Source of the DNA: Stenomitos rutilans HA7619-LM2
GTDB taxonomy: Bacteria > Cyanobacteriota > Cyanobacteriia > Leptolyngbyales > Leptolyngbyaceae
Assembly (NCBI GenBank): GCA_019358945.1
Contig: JAHHIE010000002.1
Location: forward strand, 124,001-188,000
Length of the DNA stretch: 64,000 bases
Direction: 5' to 3'
Below, piece by piece: positions 37,818-45,162 of the stretch (positions are counted from its first letter, which is position 1; every line of letters starts with the position of its first letter). The notes below the pieces were generated by a model that worked only from the letters and a program-made list of their open reading frames with translations, was not told the origin of the DNA and ran no database searches. The position numbers and the translations under genes were made by a program.

Positions 37818-38570
37818 ATGTTTGTCACCGTGTCCCATCCTCTCACCTGGAATGAACGCATTGAGACTGCGATCGCGTCTAGTGCCTTAGTTTTTTACTG
37901 CCAACCGATTTACAAATGCGGTCATACAACCCCATCTCTGTATGAGGTGCTTGTTCGCCTTCGCGGGGCAGACAAAGAGGTTATTCCGGCCTGTCAGTTT
38001 ATTAATGAAGCCTCAGCAGAGCAGTTAAAGGCTATCGATCGCCTTGCGGTCATTGGCACTTTGAAGCACCTACAGCAGACCGATACCCCTCACGCCATTA
38101 ATTTATCAGGGCACACGCTCAACGATTTACAGTTCCCTGTCTTCCTATCAGAGCAATTACAGAAGAGCGGTGTCGATCCACGAAAATTGGATGTCGAGAT
38201 TACTGAGCAAACGGCGTTGCTACCACTTTCTGTACAAGTTATTGCTGCTCTGCGCGAGTTGCGTTTAGCTGTCGGCCTGGACGATATTGGCTCTGGGTAT
38301 GCAGCAATTCCGGCTATCTTGGCTGTTGCGCCCGACTTCATTAAAGCCGATGGGTCAATTGTGCGTTTGCTCGCTACCGACCACTGGCGTGAGTGCATTG
38401 TATACGGCATTATGGCTGGTGCCCATCACCGGGGGCTTAAGCTAATTTTGGAGTGTATAGAGTCAGGACTAATTGAGTCGAGAGCGCTAGAGCTAGCTGA
38501 AGACTTCCCTGGCTTGAAACTTTATTTCCAAGGGTGGCTGTATGGGAGACCAGAACCGTGCCTAAACTAA
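37818..38570 (+). CDS. EAL-domain c-di-GMP phosphodiesterase, 250 aa
   Basis: Stand-alone EAL domain with the key residues visible: E43-V-L-V-R47 (ExLxR), N95 (INLSG), E127 (EITE), D155-D156 (LDDIGSGY), K176 (DFIKADG), E212 (ECIES) and Q238-G239 (QGWLYGRP). It should hydrolyse cyclic di-GMP. No sensory domain is present. It overlaps the GGDEF gene by 13 bp, so both are co-translated. Confidence 0.9.
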   Translation: MFVTVSHPLTWNERIETAIASSALVFYCQPIYKCGHTTPSLYEVLVRLRGADKEVIPACQFINEASAEQLKAIDRLAVIGTLKHLQQTDTPHAINLSGHTLNDLQFPVFLSEQLQKSGVDPRKLDVEITEQTALLPLSVQVIAALRELRLAVGLDDIGSGYAAIPAILAVAPDFIKADGSIVRLLATDHWRECIVYGIMAGAHHRGLKLILECIESGLIESRALELAEDFPGLKLYFQGWLYGRPEPCLN

Positions 38571-39976
38571 GTCTGATTGCTAGCTTCGGTGCTAACATCC
38601 TTGCTTTCGCACTCTTAGGCACCAGCTTTTATCAGCAGGAACGGGCGCGATCGTCCGTGCAACATTCGATCGCTGTCATAGAAGCTATGCAGCAGCTTCG
38701 TAGCACAGTTGTCAGAGCCAGAAAAGACTACGATGATTATTTACTAAACTCATCTTTGCTGCCTGCTTACCGTCACAGTCTAGAAGCGGTAGGAGCTGAG
38801 ATTAAGGAACTTAAACAGATTACTGCTGATAATGCCACACAGCAAAAACGGTTGAACAGCTTAGCAGAGATGATGAGGTTTGACCCGCGATCGCCCAAGC
38901 AACTCTTGTTCACAGATTCAGAGCGACGGTCACTGCTAGCAATCTCAGATGAGGAAACTGCCTTGCTAGGGCAACGACAGGAAGCGGCAGAGGTGCAGTC
39001 TCGTTTTCTGTCTGGCATGACATTGCTATGTTCCTTGGGCATTTTTGTTGCCACTGCTCAATCATGGCGCATATCCAGTCTCAAGACGAAAGCCTTGCGA
39101 ACCTTGGCAGACCGCACTACCCAACTAGAAACAGTGCTTAGTCGCATACCTGCTGCTGTGCTGATCCGCAATCGGGCTGGTGTTTGCTTGGAGATCCTGA
39201 GTGAGGGTAACAGTCTGCTGTTTGATCCGCAGCGCATGGTGGGTACAACACCGTTTGATGTGGCACCAATCAAGGTGGCGACACAGTTGATGAATGGGAT
39301 TGAGCGAGCGCTAGATACCCAACAGACGGTAGAAGCAGGGTACGAGTTCAGACTGTCGAGCGGACGCTTAGTTTGGTTTGACACATCCATCAATCCACTA
39401 CCGGGCGATCGAGTGTTGATTATGGCTGCCGATGCTACACAAGAACACAGGATGACTCGGCAGTTAATCAGATTGGCAACTCAGGACGGCTTGACCAACC
39501 TCTACAACCACAACACCTTCGTCAAATTGGTGCAGAGTGAAATTGCTTTGCGATCGCGTCCTCGACAATCAACGCAATCGTTTGCGTTGTGTTTGTTTGA
39601 CCTTGATTACTTCAAAGCAATTAATACCACTTATACGCATAGTGGCGGCGATTTGGCTTTGCAGGCAGTAGCACGATCGCTACAAGAAAATGTTCGCGGT
39701 GAGGCTCATGTTGCTCGTCTTGGTGGTGACGAACTGGCTGTCTTGTTAAGAGAGATTGATGCGTCTGCTGCTACTAAAGTGGCAGAACGGTTGAAGGATG
39801 CAATTGCCAAGCTCTGCATCCCTAGCCCAAAAGGTGAGATTCGGGTGACAGTTAGTGTTGGCATTGCCCTCTACTCAAATACTTGCAATACTTTTGAGGC
39901 GTTGCACCAATCCGCATCAGAAGCATTGCTTGAAGGAAAAGCGGCGGGGCGCGATCGGGTATGTGTGGCTGAGTAG
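38558..39976 (+). CDS. Membrane diguanylate cyclase (GGDEF), 472 aa
   Basis: GTG start at 38558 with GGGAG upstream. TM at ~4-25, a periplasmic helical CHASE3-like region (~26-150), TM at ~152-170, a PAS-like domain (~190-295: SRIPAAVLIRNRAGVCLEIL), and GGDEF (~300-470: TQDGLTNLYNHNTF, FDLDYFKAIN, RLGGDELAVLL at 389-393). The signature is GGDEL rather than GGDEF and the RxxD inhibitory site reads RGEA, so product inhibition is probably lost. It should synthesise c-di-GMP in response to an external or periplasmic signal, opposed by the EAL protein. Confidence 0.88.
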   Translation: MPKLSLIASFGANILAFALLGTSFYQQERARSSVQHSIAVIEAMQQLRSTVVRARKDYDDYLLNSSLLPAYRHSLEAVGAEIKELKQITADNATQQKRLNSLAEMMRFDPRSPKQLLFTDSERRSLLAISDEETALLGQRQEAAEVQSRFLSGMTLLCSLGIFVATAQSWRISSLKTKALRTLADRTTQLETVLSRIPAAVLIRNRAGVCLEILSEGNSLLFDPQRMVGTTPFDVAPIKVATQLMNGIERALDTQQTVEAGYEFRLSSGRLVWFDTSINPLPGDRVLIMAADATQEHRMTRQLIRLATQDGLTNLYNHNTFVKLVQSEIALRSRPRQSTQSFALCLFDLDYFKAINTTYTHSGGDLALQAVARSLQENVRGEAHVARLGGDELAVLLREIDASAATKVAERLKDAIAKLCIPSPKGEIRVTVSVGIALYSNTCNTFEALHQSASEALLEGKAAGRDRVCVAE

Positions 39977-39977
39977 C

Positions 39978-40271
39978 TCAACACTTCCCAATCCACAAAG
40001 TAAGCGCCCAATCTTTGCCAGTATGCACCCACTCACCTAATGCTCCCGGCCTGCGATAATCATCTGTCCGCCCGGTTGTGGGATAGCTCACAATTTTCAC
40101 CCAGCGTTGGCCGTTATAGCAGGGAATGGGGTCTAAGGCGGAAGCGCGATCGTAGTCAATCTCGCGACCAGGCTCTACAGGAAAACTGATTTCAGGTGCA
40201 GGTTCCACACCCGGCTGTGCATCCGGTGGATACCCATAGTGAGCGGCGTAAGCTTGGAGGTCGATCGCCAC
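39978..40271 (-). CDS. Hypothetical protein, 97 aa
   Basis: Starts MAIDLQAYAAHYGYPPDAQP, Pro/acidic centre, then YNGQRWVKIVSYPTTGRTDD and a Trp-rich end (EWVHTGKDWALTLWIGKC). No family recognised. Last gene of the 44-40 kb leftward operon. Confidence 0.55.
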   Translation of the reverse strand: MAIDLQAYAAHYGYPPDAQPGVEPAPEISFPVEPGREIDYDRASALDPIPCYNGQRWVKIVSYPTTGRTDDYRRPGALGEWVHTGKDWALTLWIGKC

Positions 40272-40316
40272 TGCCCGTAGATCGGATTGAATTTGTACGT
40301 CACGCGCTGTAGAGAC

Positions 40317-40925
40317 TTAGCCATTTTTGCCGCCTCGCAAGCCATACCCGCGCACACTATCAAGCGGCGCACGCTCCTGCACTATGCCAGCCTCAACGTA
40401 GAAACTACGGACGCGGCTGAACGCAAACACTAACCAACTTTCGGCTGTGTAAATCTTGGTGCTGACCAGCAACCCTGGCAGTTTTTGATCAAGCACTACA
40501 AACGTTAGAAATTCGCCCACCGACCGTGCTACTGAATCTTTATCAAACCCTCTGATATTGAGATTAAGCCACACATGCAAGAGCTCTTTAGCGGGTGCTG
40601 TTGGCGTACTGACAAGTTGATAGGAAAACCTTAAATAGTGAGTGGGATATCCTTGGAGGAGCGATCGCCAAATCACTTTGTCCTCTTCTCTAGTCCCATC
40701 TGTTGACAAAATCTTTTGTGATAGTAGCTTCCCAGGCGATAGCGATCGCGTGTAGCCAGTCGCGCTTGAAAGCCTGCCAATGGTAAGCCGATGCACCAAT
40801 TGAGGAGTGAGAGCTTCAATGCTGCCATACGCCTCGTAAACCACTGGTAGTGCAGGATGCGCGATCGCATCAAACTTTGGGATTGAAGGTGGCTTCGGTT
40901 GCTGTTTTTTGAATCTGAACCACAT
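40317..40925 (-). CDS. Hypothetical protein, 202 aa
   Basis: Start at ATG 40925 (MWFRFKKQQPKPPSIPKFDA), 17 bp after the LuxR-type gene. Beta-rich C-terminal part (LLVSTKIYTAESWLVFAFSR). No family recognised; similar small basic-N-terminal proteins occur in cyanobacterial plasmids. Confidence 0.55.
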   Translation of the reverse strand: MWFRFKKQQPKPPSIPKFDAIAHPALPVVYEAYGSIEALTPQLVHRLTIGRLSSATGYTRSLSPGKLLSQKILSTDGTREEDKVIWRSLLQGYPTHYLRFSYQLVSTPTAPAKELLHVWLNLNIRGFDKDSVARSVGEFLTFVVLDQKLPGLLVSTKIYTAESWLVFAFSRVRSFYVEAGIVQERAPLDSVRGYGLRGGKNG

Positions 40926-40941
40926 CGATCGCCCATCCTTC

Positions 40942-41151
40942 CTACCCCACTGTTTCTTGTGTTCGCACCCAAAGCAAAGCAGCTTCTGTCCTGTTTCGCA
41001 CGTCCAGTTTGTCGTAGATAGTGTGGGCATATGAGTCGATCGTGCGTACTGCCAGTCCAAGCCGGATCGCAATCTCAGGATTACTCAGTCCCAGGCTGAG
41101 CAAAGACCATACCTCATGCTCTCGTGGTGTCAGTGGCTCAAGGTCGATCAT
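40942..41151 (-). CDS. Stand-alone LuxR/GerE-type HTH, 69 aa
   Basis: Only the DNA-binding domain: PLTPREHEVWSLLSLGLSNP then EIAIRLGLAVRTIDSYAHTI with YDKLDVRNRTEAALLW. All usual positions are present (T-x-R-E-x-E-V, G-x-S-N-x-E-I-A, L-x-x-x-x-x-T-[IV], K-L-x-V-x-N-R-T-E-A). Lacking a sensor domain, it acts constitutively or through partners. The stop of the upstream gene overlaps its start by 14 bp. Confidence 0.88.
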   Translation of the reverse strand: MIDLEPLTPREHEVWSLLSLGLSNPEIAIRLGLAVRTIDSYAHTIYDKLDVRNRTEAALLWVRTQETVG

Positions 41152-41509
41152 TGGCTACTGTTTTATCTGTTCGACTGGTCTTCTGTACAGTCATTCCTTG
41201 CTGATATTCAGCCATCAGTCTCTTTGTTTCAGCAACCACGTCTGGATGAATAGATGGTAGTTTTAACTTGTGTGTGGCTATTGCAATGGCAATAAACCAG
41301 GCTTCGCTATCGTCCTCTTCAGCGTCTACATTCTCATCTTGGAAAACGAAGGCAATAATTTGATCAAGTGCTTGCCCCAGTCCATCTAAAATTTTCTGAG
41401 AGACACGGTAATGCCACCACTTCCAAAACTTCCATGTTTGACCAATTACAAGTGCTAAAGGGAAAGTGAGCCAAGCTCGGAGGTAAACACCGGGCGATCT
41501 TTTTGTCAT
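41138..41509 (-). CDS. Membrane-associated protein, 123 aa
   Basis: Start at ATG 41509 (MTKRSPGVYLRAWLTFPLAL). Hydrophobic/aromatic segment ~8-30 and an acidic centre (DENVDAEEDDSEAW). The remaining helices are amphipathic. No family recognised. Confidence 0.55.
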   Translation of the reverse strand: MTKRSPGVYLRAWLTFPLALVIGQTWKFWKWWHYRVSQKILDGLGQALDQIIAFVFQDENVDAEEDDSEAWFIAIAIATHKLKLPSIHPDVVAETKRLMAEYQQGMTVQKTSRTDKTVANDRP

Positions 41510-41910
41510 TTTCGCCTCTTGAATAAATGACACGTTGAAGGTATTGCACCCATTGGGACATATGCTAAACCCCAAACTTGAGCAGTTAAAACCAGCCTTG
41601 CTCCAAATTGATACCTTAACGTCTTGAAAATACTTCTAACGTCTGCTTCAAAACGTCGATAGACATAACTTGGCAAAGGCAAATCTGTGCGACAAACAGT
41701 GACAGTATTATCAAACCAATCACGGCTAACAACTTCTAAGCGCCAAGGGTTAAGATGCTGAACGCAGTCCCATTCTCTGTGATCAAGCCTTACTACTCCT
41801 CGTGGATCACCATGCCATTCGCATCTTGAAAGATACATACCGTTAGTTAATGGATTGCGATCGTACTTCAGCTCAATCCAAGGCTCTGCTTCAGTCATTA
41901 TTTTTTTCAT
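41506..41910 (-). CDS. Hypothetical protein, 134 aa
   Basis: Trp/Arg-rich beta protein (WIELKYDRNPLTNGMYLSRC, RLVLTAQVWGLAYVPMG). The ATG at 41898 is an alternative start. No family recognised. Overlaps the next gene by 4 bp. Confidence 0.55.
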   Translation of the reverse strand: MKKIMTEAEPWIELKYDRNPLTNGMYLSRCEWHGDPRGVVRLDHREWDCVQHLNPWRLEVVSRDWFDNTVTVCRTDLPLPSYVYRRFEADVRSIFKTLRYQFGARLVLTAQVWGLAYVPMGAIPSTCHLFKRRK

Positions 41911-41914
41911 TTTG

Positions 41915-42247
41915 TTACGGCTTTGCCTTCTTCTGCACCGTTACCGCGATCGCCCCTCCAGTACCCACAGCAGGCACGACGATCGACAGCAATTGCCCGA
42001 TCGTGTCAGGGCTTAACCCGAACTTGAGCGAACTGTTGTCGCTTTTGTATTCCCAAGTGAACCCAGCCAACGCCCCGATCGCCAGTGCTCCACCTAAAGC
42101 CAGCGAAGCGCTTAGCAATTTCAGGCGGATGTCTAGCTGTTGTTCTAGCCCTTGTACTCGGTTCTGCAAGTCGGCGATCGTCTCTTCTTGATTGCTCTGG
42201 CTCCTCATTTGAGAAGTGGCGAGATCGGGCTTCAGGTGTTCAGTCAT
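41915..42247 (-). CDS. Coiled-coil two-TM protein, 110 aa
   Basis: N-terminal coiled coil (EETIADLQNRVQGLEQQLDI), then TM segments ~44-66 (LSASLALGGALAIGALAGFT) and ~84-104 (GQLLSIVVPAVGTGGAIAVT) with a short basic tail. Size and topology are compatible with a phage holin, but no lysin gene is visible nearby. The ATG overlaps the upstream stop by 4 bp. Confidence 0.6.
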   Translation of the reverse strand: MTEHLKPDLATSQMRSQSNQEETIADLQNRVQGLEQQLDIRLKLLSASLALGGALAIGALAGFTWEYKSDNSSLKFGLSPDTIGQLLSIVVPAVGTGGAIAVTVQKKAKP

Positions 42248-42549
42248 AGCTGTTCACTTCCTTGGGCTTCAAAGGTTTGAAGATCGCCAACAGTTAGTGC
42301 CCATCTCCAGACGATAATCTGAAAACCGTAGTAAGTGCCTTCTTCAAAATCGCGATCTACAATGGCTACATTAAATATTTGGTGCTGCTTTGACCCATCT
42401 TTGCAATAGACAAACCATAGCCCGTCGTCAGACCATTTAGAGTGAATGATGAATCGCTTAAATAGAACCATTTTCAACTCCGACTGGTGGATCATCACCG
42501 GGATGGCAATGGCAGCAACGGCAAAGGCGATCGCAACAGTCCAACTCAT
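42244..42549 (-). CDS. Single-TM protein, 101 aa
   Basis: Starts with MSWTVAIAFAVAAIAIPVMI (TM), followed by a small beta domain with aromatic residues (SKWSDDGLWFVYCKDGSKQH). No family recognised. Confidence 0.55.
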   Translation of the reverse strand: MSWTVAIAFAVAAIAIPVMIHQSELKMVLFKRFIIHSKWSDDGLWFVYCKDGSKQHQIFNVAIVDRDFEEGTYYGFQIIVWRWALTVGDLQTFEAQGSEQL

Positions 42550-42552
42550 ATC

Positions 42553-42780
42553 TCACCACATCTTGTGTTTTTGGGTTCTGTCAGTTAGCGATGTTGCGAT
42601 GTGCAGTCGAGAACTATCTATGACTTCACGATGATAAAGCTCCCACAAGATGTGGTTAAAGAGCGGTTTCCATATAGGATACGTCAAACGCAGAAGAGGC
42701 TTACGCCAATACTGGTATGGGTTGTAACAAAAAACATGCTTACAAATTTCTTGAGACTGCTGCTCATTAATAGCTTGCAT
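42553..42780 (-). CDS. Hypothetical protein, 75 aa
   Basis: Aromatic, basic helical protein (NPYQYWRKPLLRLTYPIWKP). No family recognised. Immediately downstream of the candidate Acb2 gene in the operon. Confidence 0.5.
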   Translation of the reverse strand: MQAINEQQSQEICKHVFCYNPYQYWRKPLLRLTYPIWKPLFNHILWELYHREVIDSSRLHIATSLTDRTQKHKMW

Positions 42781-42836
42781 TGTTAAACTCCTGTAAATTA
42801 AAACAAACGGCGGCTCATCTCATAGCGGTAATTTAC

Positions 42837-43025
42837 TCAATCGAGTTTTGCCTGGATAAAACAATCTTTTGCTTCAAGCAACTTCCGCATCCCTGCTGAT
42901 TTTTCAGCGCCATCAGGCAATGTTGTATCCATTAATCTGGCTAAATCAGCGATCGGTCTGCTTACATCTTGCAAGTGCTGTGGCAGGTGGTCATAGACGA
43001 AATATTTGTCAACAATGGCTACCAA
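42837..43025 (-). CDS. Candidate Acb2-type anti-CBASS nucleotide sponge, 62 aa
   Basis: Small all-helical protein: LQDVSRPIADLARLMDTTLP then DGAEKSAGMRKLLEAKDCFI. The core L-x-D-x-x-L-P-D-G-x-E-K-x-x-x-x-x-K-L-x-E-A-x-x-x-x-x-x-[AK] is the signature of the Acb2/Tad1-hairpin family (DUF7681), hexameric phage proteins that sequester cyclic oligonucleotides made by CBASS and so block host immunity. The length (62) fits the family (about 60-100). Assigned from memory of the motif, not by search. It is within a leftward operon of phage genes. Confidence 0.7.
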   Translation of the reverse strand: MVAIVDKYFVYDHLPQHLQDVSRPIADLARLMDTTLPDGAEKSAGMRKLLEAKDCFIQAKLD

Positions 43026-43039
43026 TGTTGTTCCTCCAA

Positions 43040-43342
43040 TTAAACATCCTTACTGATCATGTTGTCAGGCAAAGCCTTGTCACCCTGAGCGGCAATTGTG
43101 GCAGCACCCATCATGGCCGCGATCGCATCTGCGTCACTGATGTCAGCTTGATCCACGGCTTCAGCAGACAGCCTGAGTTGTTCAGCTTGGGGCAGATACG
43201 CCTGAAGGTGAGCCACAACCGTCTCAAGTGCTTCTACTCGCCCTTCTAAGTGGTCGTGCATCCCTGCCAGTGCTGCTAGTTGCTGTTCTAGAAGGGTAAG
43301 GCGATCGTGCGCTAAAGCCGCATTCGGTTCGTTCAAAGGCAT
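43040..43342 (-). CDS. Coiled-coil protein, 100 aa
   Basis: Start at ATG 43342 (MPLNEPNAALAHDRLTLLEQ). Long heptad region (LLEQQLAALAGMHDHLEGRV then EALETVVAHLQ) and a helical Ala-rich C-terminus. No family recognised; small coiled coils next to membrane proteins are common in phage lysis or tail-chaperone regions. Confidence 0.55.
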   Translation of the reverse strand: MPLNEPNAALAHDRLTLLEQQLAALAGMHDHLEGRVEALETVVAHLQAYLPQAEQLRLSAEAVDQADISDADAIAAMMGAATIAAQGDKALPDNMISKDV

Positions 43343-43343
43343 G

Positions 43344-43568
43344 CTATTGCCCTCCCTGTGGCGGCTCGTAAGGCGCGTAATTACCTTGAGGTGGTCGGTA
43401 AGTTGGAGCCGTTGGAGGCTTCTGAGTAAACCAGGAAAAGACGCTGCCCAAAACACCCGCGATCGGGATCGTCATGTGTGGCGCTACACCAAAGCCGGCT
43501 AGCGTACCAGAAACGGAAGCACCCACGCCAGAAATAGTTGTAATCACATCGAGAGTCGGTTGACGCAT
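43344..43568 (-). CDS. Small hydrophobic protein, holin-like, 74 aa
   Basis: Start at ATG 43568 (MRQPTLDVITTISGVGASVS). A Gly/Ala/Ser-rich hydrophobic stretch (~8-45) could form one or two TM helices, followed by a Pro/Tyr-rich tail (RPPQGNYAPYEPPQGG). Its length and composition resemble holins, but that is inference. Confidence 0.5.
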   Translation of the reverse strand: MRQPTLDVITTISGVGASVSGTLAGFGVAPHMTIPIAGVLGSVFSWFTQKPPTAPTYRPPQGNYAPYEPPQGGQ

Positions 43569-43683
43569 GACTTTCAAGAAGGGAGTAGTACACCCATATT
43601 TTGCCCTACTGTCAACAAAAGGGGGCGATCGAGTACCCGATCTCCCCAGCATCATTCATGCTTCAATCTGTTTCCAAAATACG

Positions 43684-44007
43684 TCATGCGGACGGAGTCG
43701 CTGCTTCCAGGTAGGTGATCAACTCCTGAATTTGCCCCTCCTCTTCCACATCTTGCTGCTTCACCACTGCTAAATCAGCCTTGGCGGTCTCGGCTTCTGC
43801 CTTGGCTGTTGCCGCCTCTTGCAACAGGGCTTGAATGCGTTCTTCAGTCTCAGCAGGTAGCGCTGCTGTATCGGCTGGCTTTTGTTTGAGATCAGCGTTC
43901 TCTGCCTTCAGCGCTACGTTTTCCTCCTGGTACTCTGCTAGGGATGCGATCGCGGCTTTCAAGCGACTCACGATCCCATCAATCAATTCTTTAAGTCTTG
44001 CAAGCAT
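43684..44007 (-). CDS. Coiled-coil protein, 107 aa
   Basis: Start at ATG 44007 (MLARLKELIDGIVSRLKAAI). Almost entirely a coiled coil with alternating Lys/Glu/Ala (EENVALKAENADLKQKPADT). First gene of the 44-40 kb leftward operon; the promoter must lie in 44008-44150. Confidence 0.55.
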   Translation of the reverse strand: MLARLKELIDGIVSRLKAAIASLAEYQEENVALKAENADLKQKPADTAALPAETEERIQALLQEAATAKAEAETAKADLAVVKQQDVEEEGQIQELITYLEAATPSA

Positions 44008-44112
44008 TGTACTGATTCCATTAGTACAGGACGACTCTATTAAGCCATGAAAAACCCGTCGCGGCATTTACACGAGGGGAAAGAGTGACTTCGATCGTCC
44101 CAGACAATAGAA

Positions 44113-44146
44113 CTCAATATAGAACTTCTGTATTAGCTCAATATAG
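44113..44146. promoter_or_regulatory. Direct repeat in the divergent promoter region
   Basis: CTCAATATAG occurs at 44113-44122 and 44137-44146 (24 bp apart) between the leftward operon and the rightward tail-fibre module. It is a candidate binding site for a late regulator. The region 44008-44480 otherwise contains no intact gene. Confidence 0.45.
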
Positions 44147-44279
44147 TTGCTCAACTTGGTTTCGCATCGCCGTAATTGCCACCTTTGCTGACGGTCACGC
44201 TGGGCACCACGCCGCCGCTGGCAATACCACCACCTGTGCTGATTAATTTAGCGCTGAGCGATCCGTTAGCTGGTATGCC

Positions 44280-44438
44280 GTGTCGCTGGGTGAGCTAACG
44301 GAAGCGCAAGCCCTGGTCGCCAACCGCTCTGCTGACCCTCGCGCCCGCATCGGCAGCGGCATGGGGAGCTACGGTCTAGCCCCGGCACTGGCAGCACAAC
44401 TGCGGAGCGCCGTCCGCCAGGTATGGCTGCAAGCTTGA
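44280..44438 (+). pseudogene. Fragment encoding a helical C-terminus, 52 aa
   Basis: GTG-initiated frame: SLGELTEAQALVANRSADPR then ARIGSGMGSYGLAPALAAQL and RSAVRQVWLQA. The frame is closed upstream by a stop and lacks a ribosome site, so it looks like the decayed end of a longer gene. Higher G+C than its surroundings by eye. Confidence 0.35.
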
Positions 44439-44489
44439 CAATTTTGAGCCACGAAGACACAATCGGGCTGTAAGCACCAATTGATCGCC

Positions 44490-44765
44490 ATGCTTGTTGA
44501 CGCGGCTTCGCTCTATTTTGGCTACTTTGACCGCCCCAACCAGGACGCTCCGACTTATGATCCGGGCATGGCGGGCGGGAAGTGTCTGCTTTGTGGTAAT
44601 CCGCTAGCGCGCCCGGTCAAGACCATCAGCCTCATGCGGGATGGTGATTCTCGCTCCTATTTCTACCGGGCACATAAAGCCTGTTACGAAGGCGCGGACG
44701 CAGCGACCATTACCCAGTACGAATCAGCGCTCATTGATGCTCCCCTGAGCAGTGAGCCGCTTTAA
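44490..44765 (+). CDS. Zn-ribbon-like protein, 91 aa
   Basis: Start at ATG 44490. Contains GKCLLCGNPLARPVKTISLM (C-x-x-C) and FYRAHKACYEG (H-x-x-C) spaced as a single treble-clef zinc site. The rest is helical. No family recognised. Confidence 0.5.
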   Translation: MLVDAASLYFGYFDRPNQDAPTYDPGMAGGKCLLCGNPLARPVKTISLMRDGDSRSYFYRAHKACYEGADAATITQYESALIDAPLSSEPL

Positions 44766-44777
44766 CCTTTTTGCACC

Positions 44778-44937
44778 ATGACCAATACTTTTTGATGACC
44801 CGCTGGCTGACGACCCAGAGCCTAGTGCGATCTTTTCGCTGAGCGATGCGGACGCGCTGGCGGCATCGCTGAGTTATATAGGTCAATATTTGTATATGGA
44901 AATCGATTTTAGCAAAGAGGCGTTTAGTAATGGCTAA
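44778..44937 (+). pseudogene. Frameshifted small gene (T5 run)
   Basis: ATG ACC AAT ACT then a run of five T at 44789-44793 causes a stop two codons later. If one T were missing, the frame would continue DDPLADDPEPSAIFSLSDAD then ALAASLSYIGQYLYMEIDFS and end exactly overlapping the next ATG at 44930. Either a pseudogene, a slippage-dependent gene, or a sequencing indel. Confidence 0.5.
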
Positions 44938-45127
44938 TACAGCAGATGACGCATTACTGAAGGCGCTGCAAGACTACCGCGATCGCGTCACTGTACAGGT
45001 AGAGACAATTGCCTCCGATGCGCGACAAAACGGGACATTTCTTGCCGCGTCTTTGCAGGGACGGCAACAGTTCACGGTGCCTGTGTTGGACTCATCGGTG
45101 AGTAGAAGTTCAGGCACAATCGGTTAG
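44930..45127 (+). CDS. Small hypothetical protein, 65 aa
   Basis: AGAGG precedes the ATG. Sequence MANTADDALLKALQDYRDRV then a polar C-terminus (LQGRQQFTVPVLDSSVS). Upstream of the tail fibre in the same direction; probably a minor virion or chaperone protein. No family recognised. Confidence 0.5.
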   Translation: MANTADDALLKALQDYRDRVTVQVETIASDARQNGTFLAASLQGRQQFTVPVLDSSVSRSSGTIG

Positions 45128-45162
45128 CCAAGGCATAATGAGAGTAGTTTGTCAACGCTTCT

